Shown: one piece after another, positions 46,100-57,194 of the stretch
Position numbering within the stretch: position 1 is the stretch's first letter
Layout of the letters: every line of letters begins with the position of its first letter
Origin: Aaosphaeria pasadenensis
Taxonomy: Eukaryota; Ascomycota; Dothideomycetes; Pleosporales
Direction of reading: 5' to 3'
DNA: 64,000 nt
Assembly (NCBI GenBank): GCA_022813625.1
Contig: JAKLMB010000034.1
Coordinates: forward strand, 310,001 to 374,000
Program-made: the position numbers and the translations under genes
The notes under the pieces: model-generated
Seen by the model: only the letters and a program-made list of their open reading frames with translations
What the model was told of the DNA's origin: nothing
Databases searched by the model: none

Positions 46100-46560
46100 C
46101 TCTTCTATTCACTCATCATTGAACATACCACCCCATCAGCATCTACTCTATATATCCATATGCCATCGCATCGCATCGCATCACATTACATCACATTGCA
46201 CCCTTCAAAAATGATCACCGTTGCTACACCGCTCGTTGCCCTTCTTCTCTATCAAGACATAACAATACCCACAGCCTCGCCTCGCCTCGATCCCTTTTCG
46301 GCTTAGTTGATTTCCTATCTCTCCATCTCGAGCCGCGACAGGTCACACACACATTCACCATTCACTCACCATTCACCACTCATTCACTCTCTACCATACA
46401 CACTTCACACCACCTCACCGAGTACACCACAACACCACAGTACACCCTCCTACTCCTCGTCCTCATTCTCCATCCACACCAATCCTAAAACATCATCACC
46501 ATATATCCATCTAGTTTAGCCCCAAACGTTTATTTCTTCTTCTTCGTCTCTTCTTCCTTC
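46100..46560 (+). repeat. CA/CT-rich simple-sequence tract
   Basis: Imperfect repeats of CATTCACC/CACTCATT type and CATCACATTACATCACATT-like units fill about 46170-46460, followed by TCTTCTTCTTCG-type sequence near 46530. Plus-strand translations are low-complexity. It is non-coding. Confidence 0.6.
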
Positions 46561-49500
46561 TCTTTTCTCGTCATTCATCATCCCTTACTGATTTCTCCTG
46601 CGCGCCGGCCTTCCATCCCACTAATCGTAGCTATGCTTTCACATTCCTCCTCCTCCTCCACGCGCCCGAGGTGACATCTCAGTCCCAGCGCCGGCGTGTT
46701 TCGCACGTTGCGGCCGCTCACTCCCACTCCCCAATCCCAATACCAGTCCTAATCCTAATCCTAATCCCACCCCTCGGGGCTGACCGGCGACGAAGGCTAC
46801 GGAGTACTCTGGTTCTCTTCCATTCTCTTCTCTTCTCGTCTCGTCCTCCTACGTAGTCGACTGGTCATGTCCAATCCCGTATCTCTACGCGTTGCATTCC
46901 TTACGTCCAACATGCGCAGCCAGCCGTCGTTCCCTCCAATCAGCCCCCAACCGACGCGCAATTGACATATGCATCTTTCTCGTCCATTATTGCCAAAGAA
47001 GGCAGCCTACCGATATCTGAAGGCATGGCGGGTTCAGTGGAAGCCTGGGAGCACATCCTTCGCACATCAGGCCCATCATCTTGCGTGAAACGCTTTTCCA
47101 TCACCCTCCAGTCCATCACTCAATGTCGTATCCACCTCGTCCAACGCGGCTCCCATAGAGATTGGGGGACCAGGGCTACTGTCCCTGCTACCGAGTGCCT
47201 CACGGTGTACAACGTCCAGCCGGCGCTCCAAGTCCCCTTCCCACAGCCTCCCTAATCCCCCACCTCTCCCTGCCCACCAAATCTCCTTCGGCACCTGCCA
47301 GACCCATCATTTCACAGCTTACAAGCACAACAGCCCGTTGAGTCGCAGATGGGCGATGGTGGCTGGGATTGCCGCACTGGAGATCACGGCTGCTCCTGGC
47401 TACCGGCAATCTGCGCTAGATCTTCCCTCCTCTAAGGCTCACTGACCGCTGCAGGGCATTCGACCTTTGAGACACACCGACCTGCAGCCTCCCGCCTCAT
47501 TCCCAGTGACGGCCTTGGTCGGTGCCCAAGCATTTTTCACCTTTCCCACTATCTTCTGGCTACCTGCAGCTACCTCGAATGGTACTTCGGGAAGAATAGG
47601 AGCCGTAGTGAATGCAAAACTCATTGTCTCAGGCGACTCGAACTCGTCAACGATAATGGACCTCGCCTTGTATGTATTTGGAACACGCTACTCCTACCAC
47701 CGCCCGACCCTTGCGTTACCGTCGCACCAACCCTATTTTCCGTCTCACCCTCGGAATCGGCACAAGTCACTGACGTGATGTCGTGGTCAGTCGGGGTTTG
47801 AGCAGCAACGTCTGCCAACAGCGGTACGGGCCGCCACTGATCTCAATTTCTCGTCGATATTCGTCTGCTCTGCTCGAACCGCGGTCTCAATCAATCTCAG
47901 GACTGAGATGATTCCACTCACTTGAGAATAGATTGGCAGCTACGAGGCTTTCGATGGACCCAAATATTGCTTCTGTCTCGGCTGTTCCGCACTGCGCTAG
48001 ATCTGCTTTGTGGAATCATCTGATTGCGATCGCCGGCATCGCCATGCTTATCCCTTCATTTCGTTCGTAGCTCACATACACCACTCAATTGAAAATGATA
48101 TCTGATGCTCCCACCGATTCTCAGCGACCAACCAACTATTTCTCTGCCATTATGCGTTCGTCATAGCTTTCTTCATGACTATCACGGCTCTCGAGCCATT
48201 GTGGCGGCTGTCAGCTGGACACCAAGCCACCCAGCATAGCAAATGTCACGCATATGGAGACACAGACAATCAATCTCTCAGGAACATGCTCGTCCCCTCT
48301 CCATTTCGGATTTCCGAGTCCTCGATTGGGCATCTGTTATGGATGAATTAATGCTCAAACGTCCCACTAGCTGCATTGCAGACGTCGTGCACTACCTGTC
48401 GTCTGCAACAAAAGACTCGCACAATGGATCTCGTGGTACTGTTGAACGCCTGACCCCACACCTTGTCGAGCAACGAGTCGACCGCGTTACAGGAGCACGC
48501 GCTCCACTCCAATGTGACTCCAGCGACTTCATTCAGCGTGGTATGCTTACGAGCCCTGGGCGCGCCATACCATCCGCGGGTTTTCGGTTGACGGCGTCAC
48601 TGCTAATGTACCACTGCATAAACCAGCTTCGACCAACGCTGCCTTCAGCGAGCCAATTGATGGCTGGCCACAATGCACCAAATTGTCTCGACCTTTCTGG
48701 CCTGGCCACGCTTCATGGCAGCTCCTCGAGCAGATGGTGGATTATTGTGTGAAGTTGCAATCGGGAGGCTGCTTGCCGGCTGTTGGCGTTGTACGGAGCG
48801 GCCGATGGCGCTCGTTGGATATCGCGGTTCGGTTCGGTTCCTGGGCTCGTCCGCGAGTCGTACCACGGGTCCGAGAGAAGTGGGAGTTTCCAACATCTAC
48901 AATGGACAATGCGCCTGGAGGCGCGATTGTCGTTCTCTCCAATGGCAGCATTCCTTGCCGCCAAGCAGTATGTCAGCTCCAGTAGCTCCAACAATCGGTG
49001 GCTATCACGCAGTCTCCATCTGAGCCGCTTACGCTGCAGCTGCGGTCGGATGTTCGCTTGGAATTTGGAATAATGGACGCAATTATGGTTCCTACCCTGA
49101 CCCTCCCTTTGGGTCGGATTCCAACCCAATTCCGCTGTGGGCATACTACGCAGGAGCTTTGCAACTCCAAGCGGTGCAATCGGCCAGTTCCCGAGGGCAG
49201 CGAGCACGACGAGGCCGCCGTATCACGATGTGACTCCCAGATCAGCTCTCGAACCACTGGCCCGTGCGAGCGCTTTAGATGCAAACTCCAGAGAGCTGCC
49301 AGCGTTCTAGCTTCTTCTGGAAGGCAATTCGATGGTCCTTTTGTCTCGAGCTTGGGCCGGATGCGTTTGCCTATTGTGGGCCCATGCTCGATGTCGTATC
49401 GGTCCGCCATTAGCTAGGCCGCGCGAGTAATGGGCCCAGGGCCCTAGTTAACGACAATCGCGATTGTTACAGGCATGCAAACCATAATCCGGGGAGATTG

Positions 49501-52500
49501 GGACAATGGCGCCACGGTGCCGCCGCAGCAGCCAGATGCTGTATTGTTTTGATATCTCCCGCGGGTGTCCTCGAATGACTGTGTCGTGTTCTCCACTCAC
49601 GGCAAGGCCTCAACGGCTGATCTACAAAACCTCCGACGCCCATTGCAATCACCAGAGGGCCAAGGCACTTGGTGCAATCCTACTCTCCACTTCCCCACGT
49701 CATCCACTAGACTGGAGAACTGGAGGCCTAGCGTCGTCCAGAACTGAGGTTGCAATTGCCCCTGGACGCTGCAGATTGCTTGTGTCAGCTGAACACAGCG
49801 TCTGGTACGAGATATTGCGCGGTCGATGAGTTGTCGAGATGCGTCGTGCCTAACCTTCCCTCAGCCAGGAAGGACGGCATCAGGGCGCAGTTTGGCGACC
49901 GATGTATGGTCTGTAGGTCCGGGCTTATCGTGTATGTGCGGGAATCCCGCCAACTGTTCAAGAGCTTTCGCTGGACCGACCTCCAAATCTGGCGATCATC
50001 ATCTTCAGCCTCCAGGGTCCATCTCCACGGATACCCTCTGTGGATGCCTTAGTTTCAGACGTCTTTGCACGAATCGCCTGCCTCATCACTGATATGCCTC
50101 GAATGGTCTGTCGTGCACGACCGCCCCCCGCTCGTTCGACGATCCAGTACGGAGGAGTACGTGGCTCGGCTCTATTGAGTGCACGCAAATCGATCCTCTC
50201 TCGCAGCACACTCGAAACATCGTCAACGATCCTGTCATTTTGCTGCTCGACAGAATCAAATGGGCGATGCCTATCTCCCTCCCATTCACCGCGTCAAGCC
50301 ACAACAGTCCTACCCGCCGCAGCGACACCAACCTTGACACGACATGCAGCGCGCTCCCGCCCCAACCTCCCACCACCACCACCACCACCCGAGCAGCAGC
50401 AGACCACCAAACCAAATCAAATCAAACCGAACGCAACGCAAAAAGGGCACTCACTCGAGCGGCGCTGACGTACCCATTCTCCCCCTCCCCTCCCTCTCCC
50501 CCCAATATCCTGCACACGCTTCTCTAGCGCCGCCGAATTAGCACACCGCGCTGCTGCCCACTCGCCTACCCTGACAGCCAAACAAAGCCCCCCGCAGAGG
50601 CAGCAGGTAAGCAAAGCAACACAAAGCAAAGCAAATCGTACCCATCAAGCATCAAGCCTGAAAAATGGTACCGATCACACATGTCGTACGCCCCTCCCCC
50701 TTCTCCCCTCCCACCGTTCACAACGCACAGAAGGCCAGACAGAGAGAGCGAGCAGAGAGATGAACAACGTGATACCTACGCTGCTTGCTTCCGTTTTCTC
50801 GCCACCCCTCCGCCGCCCTGTTTTTCCCGCGATGATCGATCGCCTGTTTTGTCCATTCGTCGTTGACTCGCACGCATGTGGTGCGAGTGTGTGAGTGGCC
50901 GGCGAGTCATATGATTGATTGACGGATTGGGTAGGCCATCGTCGCGGCTTGTGGTTTTCTAATGTAGGAGGGCGGAGATTGGGGTGGACGGACACTGCCA
51001 CTTGTTGGTGTGTTTCCGGATGGAGGAAGTGAGAGTGAGGAGGGGATTATGTCATACTAGGCTCCTGTCGTTTCTTACTTTCTGGGAGAAGGGTAGGGAG
51101 AGAGGTGGTGAGGGAGGTAGGGAAGTGGTGTGGGCTTAGTAGAGTGGAAGGTTTAGATGGGTCATGTTATAGAGATAGTGGAATTGAATGCTTTACTTGA
51201 CTGCTATGTATTGTTGTCGGTGATTCGGTGCTTGAGTGTGTATGTACCGTATGTTCGTTCGCCTACATCGTGATGGCCTAGTAGTCAAGCAAAATTGCAC
51301 ATCTCCTTGAGGAGGGTGTGTCGTCGTGTTTTTGATCGTTCTCATCACCGCCGCCGTTCTCTTGCTTCCATACTCTCTCGGTCTGAAGTAGTAGTAAACA
51401 TACGCCTTTTGTCGTCTCGGAGGAGCTGTTGTTGTTTTATTCCTATATCGCGTGGTTGTAGATGAAGGTCCAAAGTTCATACTCTTAGATAATGGATCAA
51501 AAAGCTACTTGGTATCTTTTGTGCAGTAATAGAAGATGAACTATAACGTCTAAGTACTATGAAAATGGTAAAACATAGTTATCACTAAACATTCAGATTG
51601 ATTCGTCTTTCTAGGCAGAAAGTGCGAGTGAAGAGTGAGGTTTGACGTCAAGTCAAGCACTGATGGCGTCAAGAGATATGAGCCGTGTTTACCGTAGGTT
51701 GAGTGCTTTTGTATGAGATTGATATCGTAGGTAATAGATTGATCTGGTTGGTATTTGAATTCGGGAGGTTGAGGGATAAATGGTGATCGTGTATAGTGGT
51801 GGTTTTGATGTTGACGTATAGTCAACGTCCACTTTGATACTCGACAACAGCGCTGCCGCGAAAGAATTGCCACCACCATCACCACTTTACAAAGACTGGA
51901 AACTCCCCGTTTCCGGCCGACGCGTCACAATGGTAGGGGGGAAGACGAAATGAGGCTTTCGTTGGATAGACTGAGAGAGAAGGGAGAGTGCTGTCTCTTG
52001 CCACTGCCGCTGCGGAGGGACATGGGGCTTTAGAGGGGTCTACGGACCCGAACATCAAGGGGAGGAAAGGGGATTTAGAAGTACTGGGTAGGAGGATTCA
52101 GCCACTGGGAATGTTATAGAGTTGTAGTATTGTGGGCTTGGGTTGGGTTTGTTCGAAGGTGTATAGTTTGGTGAAGGTGGTCTCGAATGGGATTGGATTT
52201 GGTTTTTTTTATGTGTTTTTGATTGTCTCTATGGGCATTAACCTTTTTTCTACGAAATAAGGGAGTTTGGTACAGGGCCTTTTGTCGGGTTTGGGGGGTT
52301 ATGTTCTTGTTGTTGCTGTTGTTCTGGTTTTACTGGCAATGTCTATCGTTGTTTTGGGGGGCATATCGTATGCATCAGTCAAGCAAAAATTAAATATAGA
52401 TCATGTATATCAGAATTTGCTCACGATAAAAGTGAGAATACTCATTCTCAACTGTTGAGTCTCTTTTTATATCATTTAAACTTGTTTCTGAAAACTTTAC

Positions 52501-52802
52501 TTCGATGTTAGGGATTATGAGATTTTTTTCTCTAGCAGGATTGATTTTCTGAGAGATAATGTAAATTGGGCATACCCAATACACGACCGGCAGTTAATAC
52601 AGAAGATAGTAGTATTTCTGCTAGTAAATAGATAACTCTTCCTATGGGACTACACGGTATTTCAACTTCATATCAGCATTACTGTATTGCTCAATTGTGA
52701 GAAGAATCCTTCGCACTAGATCTCTCAAATTAGATACAACACAACACTTCCAACGTGCAGCCTGAAGATACTGTATGACACCCTGATGGGTCTAGCACTG
52801 GT

Positions 52803-53837
52803 TTATGGAAGCTTCGACAGTTCAGCCGGCGCACGAGTCTGCATCAACTGCTTGAAAGTGATGGGCTTGATCTCAGGATACCTGGAGTTGTCGAGTTCAT
52901 CCTTGAGATACGTCTGACCATTTGCGAAGTAATATTGGAAGAACCTAGTATCCGTTAACATATCGAACAGGAAAGGGGTTCGGGTGCTGCGTTAGTACAT
53001 ACTGCGGCACCCACGCGAATGTATCCGAAGGATCTTTCTGGTATGTTTCTTGCATAATCTTCTTGAGATCATCCAATGTACCCAGACATTCAAGCCGAGG
53101 CTTCGTACCATAAACCTCTTCGAACTCATCAGCGAGCTGACGAAGTGTCTTCCTATCGCCGAGGACTACAATTACATAGTTGGCTAGTATCATTCAAACC
53201 GCTCGACATAGAAGTTAAACTCACATTCCAACTTTCCAACAGCACCCTCATCAATCGCAACCGCCGCCACAAACCCCGCAATATCCACCGAAGTCGTCGC
53301 CTCAAACACTTCCTCCCCAGTCCCATAGTACGTAAACCTCCCCTCCTCCGGATGAACTACCCCAAAGAACTCTCCCAAGAAATGCTCCATGAACGCCCCG
53401 ACAAGCACGTGGACACCCTTCACACGCGTCTTCGTTTCCAAGTACGCCTTCACGTGCTTCATGGGGTCTTTCAGCGGGTGGTCGCCGTACGAAAGTTTCG
53501 TATAGTCGAGCGTGTAGTCGCTCGCGATGTAGCGAGACACGTTGGCGTCCTCACAGGCGTCGATGAGGAGTTTTTGGCCGGCGATCATGATGTCGTCTGG
53601 GCCGAGGTAGCAGCAGGCGACGACGTTGCAGCCTTGGACGAAGGAGCGGACGGCGGATAGGTCGGTGGCTTCGCCTTGGATGATGGTGACGCGGGTGGAG
53701 GAGGAGAGATTCGCGGGGAGTTTGCTGGGGTTACGGCAGAAGGCGCGGATTTGGACGGAGGGATTCTGAAGCAATTTGGCTGCGATTAGGAGGGCGAGTT
53801 GGCCTGTAGCGCCGGCGATTCCTACTGTGAAGGTCAT
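52803..53837 (-). CDS. NmrA-like/isoflavone-reductase-like NAD(P)-binding protein
   Basis: Three exons (53837-53225, 53165-53003, 52944-52803) give 305 residues; introns of 59 and 58 bp join GKLE to FLGDRKTLRQL and AWVPQ to FFQYYF in frame. The glycine motif G-x2-G-x2-G is at residues 6-12 (GIAGATG). The family blocks IRAFCRNPSKL, VVACCYLGPDD, RYIASDYTLDY and EEVFEATTSVDIAGF follow. The length fits fungal NmrA-like proteins (about 300-320). They are either NAD(P)-sensing regulators or small-molecule reductases; the SDR-type Tyr-x3-Lys motif is absent, so a catalytic role cannot be assumed. The gene stands alone beside the long gene-poor region. Confidence 0.88.
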
Positions 53838-55454
53838 GATGGTGTTTATTTAATTGATGAAATGGAGTGAGTGCTGGTATGGAAGACTGGTCGAGGTTGA
53901 GGTCATATCTGGGAGATGCACAAGGGGAGAACATGTCAAATTTGTATTCCATCGCCATATTGGGAGGACTTCATTGAATTATCGACTTTAAGCCAGTCCG
54001 CGAGTATCTAATGAGGCTCATGCTCTAAAATAACGTTATGTGCTCCACACTAACGTTAAAAGGGCCGGCGCGCCGAGCGGATGGCAAGGATGTTATCGAA
54101 AGTCACTGATATAGATACGAGCTTCTTAGGAGATCGTTCATCAGCTATACCTAGCTTTGGTATAGTCCGATGCTAAGGAGTCATTGTTATGGCGGCCGTC
54201 CGGCGCGAAGTCAAAAGACCGTTCGTGAACATAGGAAATATCGGCTTTAAGGATGCTCAAACACCGTAGTAATAAGACCGCAGTAAGACCGTTTTGCATC
54301 TATTCGTAAGAAAACATGTTCTCTCAATCATACATGGTATGAGAAGTAGCACTCGTCACCTAGCAAGGGCAAGGAGCTTCTAACGTTATCCCTCTCAACT
54401 ATGAATCATTTGCCATATTGCGACAATGAAATAGTTCACTCTGTCTCTGCGTTCACTTGGATCATCAATTGCATCCTAATCATTGTGCCCAGAGACTCTA
54501 AAAAGACATGGGAAATGCGTAAGATTGCCGCTAACTTCTGTCTTAAGCATGGTAGTAGCTGGAACGAATTCAAAGTCCCCTGTAAGGTCCATTGATTTTA
54601 CACATGTTGACCATTCTATCAACAGGATTTAAAAGCTCTTCCCACTCATTGTCTTAAAGGGAGGCAAATGCTATTTACTTGTTGTCGGAAGGGCAAAGAT
54701 GCAATGTGACAACAGATTGTTCGATCAAATTCTGAGGTAAAGAGGAATATATAAATGTACGGCACGAGAGTAATGCTATCAGATCAATTGTTCTGATGCT
54801 CTGATGGCTATCTAGAGAGGAGAGGCAATACGCAGGCGCAGATGGAATTGACATGATATGTTCCATAGCTCATTATCTATCTCAGTGTACTTCATCTACT
54901 CGATTTGTCTTTAAAGTTTGAGCTTTCAGCGCCGAGATACCTATCTTTCTTGACCGCTAAAATGTGCTTCTAGAAGGCTTGAACGTGGATAAGCTAGAGA
55001 ATTCCATTTTGGATATGATGTTTATGTACAGACTATGTTGTCCTCGATATGAAGAAACAGAGTCTACATGCCAGGTCCTGGTTGTACAAAGTCGGGCCAA
55101 GCAAAATTTTGGAGCCTGATGTGTGTATTCTGCCTTCAAGTAGAACACTGGAGCCTGGTGTGTAACTTGGGCGCCCGCTTCATTATCTCTTGTCGCTGAG
55201 ACTGCAAACAACACCACTCGCTCGTTTATTCCAGCTTCGAGTCCAAAACAGGCAGACACAAAGGCCTGTCAGTATTTTGTATGTTTATATTTCACCTTCC
55301 CAGTTATCATTTCATTTGCGCCTCGGTCCGTGGTGATGAAGTGAGAATAACGTCGTGAGATAAACCATTCCTAACAGCAACCCCGCAGGAGCCGAACACT
55401 CCCCTGTCGCCGTATTCTCGCAATAGCAACGAAGCGTCGCAACAGAAGAAACCA
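53838..55454. other. Intergenic, AT-rich, no gene
   Basis: 1.6 kb with repeated occurrences of AACGTTA-type strings around 54020-54060. Short frames only, none with family features. Confidence 0.5.
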
Positions 55455-55949
55455 ATGCTGCTCGCGTCAATCCTAACAGCGTTCCTGCCAGGCGCAACAT
55501 ACATCACCACAGGCGTCCTCGATAGGTTCGGGTTCGATCTCGACGTCATAGGCCGACGCCGGGAGATCGCCAGTATAGAGGAAACGGCAAGAGTGATCTA
55601 TGGGAAGGCCGGAATAAAGGTCAATATTGCTGTCTGGAACATGCACATTCCAGAAAGCCACCAGTTTGAAGATATCCTTGAATCCGGTCTGCAGCCAATG
55701 GGTCGCGGAGGAGGATTCAGGATTGTTGTATTCAGCGGGCGTGGGTATATCAAGAACGAAGGCGCTCAAGGATTGGACAATTGGTGGTGCTCGGGCAATC
55801 TAGTACAGCGTGATAATGTCATTACCTTCAAAGGGGTAGATGAGCATTCGTATTGGATGTTGCCACAGATGCAGTTTCCGCTTTTCACCTCTGTCTGTTG
55901 TTATCTACTCTTCGTTTACTGGTACTTAGCTCCGCACCGACTAGTATGA
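55455..55949 (+). CDS. Putative small secreted protein, uncharacterised
   Basis: A frame of 164 residues with a hydrophobic N-terminus (MLLASILTAFLPGATYITTG) that could be a signal peptide. The core, from VNIAVWNMHIP through FRIVVFSGRGYIKNEG to GLDNWWCSGNLVQRDNVITF, resembles a broad group of small secreted ascomycete proteins in which a Gly-x-x-Asn-Trp stretch is followed by a terminal V-x-F strand. The part after ITFKG (about 35 residues, with CCYLLFVYWYLAP) is unlike that group and may be read-through of a 3' intron or UTR. The opposite strand also has an open frame, so strand choice rests on this weak similarity. Function unknown. Confidence 0.45.
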   Translation: MLLASILTAFLPGATYITTGVLDRFGFDLDVIGRRREIASIEETARVIYGKAGIKVNIAVWNMHIPESHQFEDILESGLQPMGRGGGFRIVVFSGRGYIKNEGAQGLDNWWCSGNLVQRDNVITFKGVDEHSYWMLPQMQFPLFTSVCCYLLFVYWYLAPHRLV

Positions 55950-57194
55950 GCAACAGGACATGCGTCATTTTCTTTGCAAGAGGCGTTCCTGTACCACCCA
56001 GAATCATTAGCCTAATGTCAGTTCTTGTCAATACAGGCATTGATCGGCGAAGTGATGTTTTGAACTTACTACATCGATGCTCCAGTCTTTCAATTGTATT
56101 TAAGGACCTATCTACGACTACTCAATTAGACTGTCATACAGAGGAATCGCTGGTACAAAGAACGTATGGTGGTCTTGTCCTCGTCCGTATCGCACTCGTT
56201 GGGCATTTCTCGAACTTTCACATAACCTTCAATAAAGTTTGAAATGATTACTCACAAAGCTGTTCATTTTCCGAGTACAAATATTTTAATTGTTCAGCGG
56301 CTCTGGCTATGCATAAGCAATCATAACATGGCAGTGGAAATCCGAACATCAGGGACGGACTTCAAATTATCTCGACTCTGTGATCTTTGCCTCATGGCAA
56401 GAATCCTATCAAGGCAATTAGATCGTTCTGCTCCATGCTATTGGCACCGAAATGACCTTGATCTGAGGTGGGGTGCAGACATCATGGCGCCGTAGTCTGC
56501 ATTCATTGTCGAATAGCAAGACGCCAGCACATGCTATTGGGATCGTTACATTACGGGGTGCGCGATGTTAGCTTTTTACACCCACGGAGTGTCTGTCTTG
56601 GGCTGCAATTGTCTCCAGACGACGAAACATTCTGAATCAGCGCCCAGCTGTTAGTGCTTCAGTATTACTGAAATCACCCATGTAAAATCTGCACGTCTGA
56701 TACTTCCAATATACGAAGAATTGAGGTGTCCTCGTGTTATGGGAAGCAAGTGTATGGGCAAGAGTTGTTCACCAAAGTTCGGTTCTAGGAATGCGAAAAT
56801 GTACAATCTCTTGGCGGAAAAGAATAAATCCACAACCATAAATTGATTAACAATATTTTTGCAAATCTGGATTACGTAGATGTTTAATAGCGAGTGAGAA
56901 CTGGAACTGCCCCTTCCTTACAAAATCTGCGATGAAATGGACATTGCATTGTGAAGTGGCATTGAAGAAACAATTGAGTTGCATACATCAATATCCGAAA
57001 GAAAATAACTTCATGGAGGGTGATAGGGGTGGGAATTATTGCCCGAGTGGTAATATGAAGGGACCTGAGGCTTCGTCTGGAGGTTTTACTGTTGCATTCA
57101 AGAAGCGAGGTACATCAGCCACTGAGCTTGCCTTCTTCCAGAGATAAGAGCAGTAGTAATAAAATGAAACCCATCATTTGTGCTTGGGTCTCAA
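55950..57194. other. Intergenic, no gene seen
   Basis: 1.2 kb of mixed composition. Small frames with no domain. The 3' end of the large C2H2 gene lies at its right border. Confidence 0.5.

Larger units (their letters stand above)
41336..52802. other. 11.5-kb region with no recognisable gene
   Basis: Between the NDT80-like start and the NmrA-like stop I find no frame with a known domain or family motif and no convincing exon chain on either strand. The left half probably includes the long promoter and leader of the NDT80-like gene. 45.4-46.6 kb is dominated by simple sequence (GAT runs, GTAC-rich patch, CA/CT-rich tracts). 47.0-50.3 kb has balanced base composition and overlapping frames on both strands, none with family features; the longest is 169 residues at 48243-48752 (plus). 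50.3-52.3 kb turns pyrimidine- then purine-rich. An unannotated non-coding RNA or an orphan gene cannot be excluded. Confidence 0.5.

Noticed and set aside
46744..46770. CCTAATCCTAATCCTAATCC run, telomere-like at first glance
   Set aside because: The fungal telomere unit is TTAGGG/CCCTAA; this unit has a different order (CCTAAT) and only three copies inside simple sequence.
48243..48752. 169-residue plus-strand frame in the gene-free interval
   Set aside because: No family motif, no signal peptide and no splice partners; frames of similar size exist on both strands nearby, so coding status is unsupported.
55473..55769. 98-residue minus-strand frame opposite the small secreted candidate
   Set aside because: The plus-strand reading has a hydrophobic leader and family-like motif; the minus-strand frame has neither.
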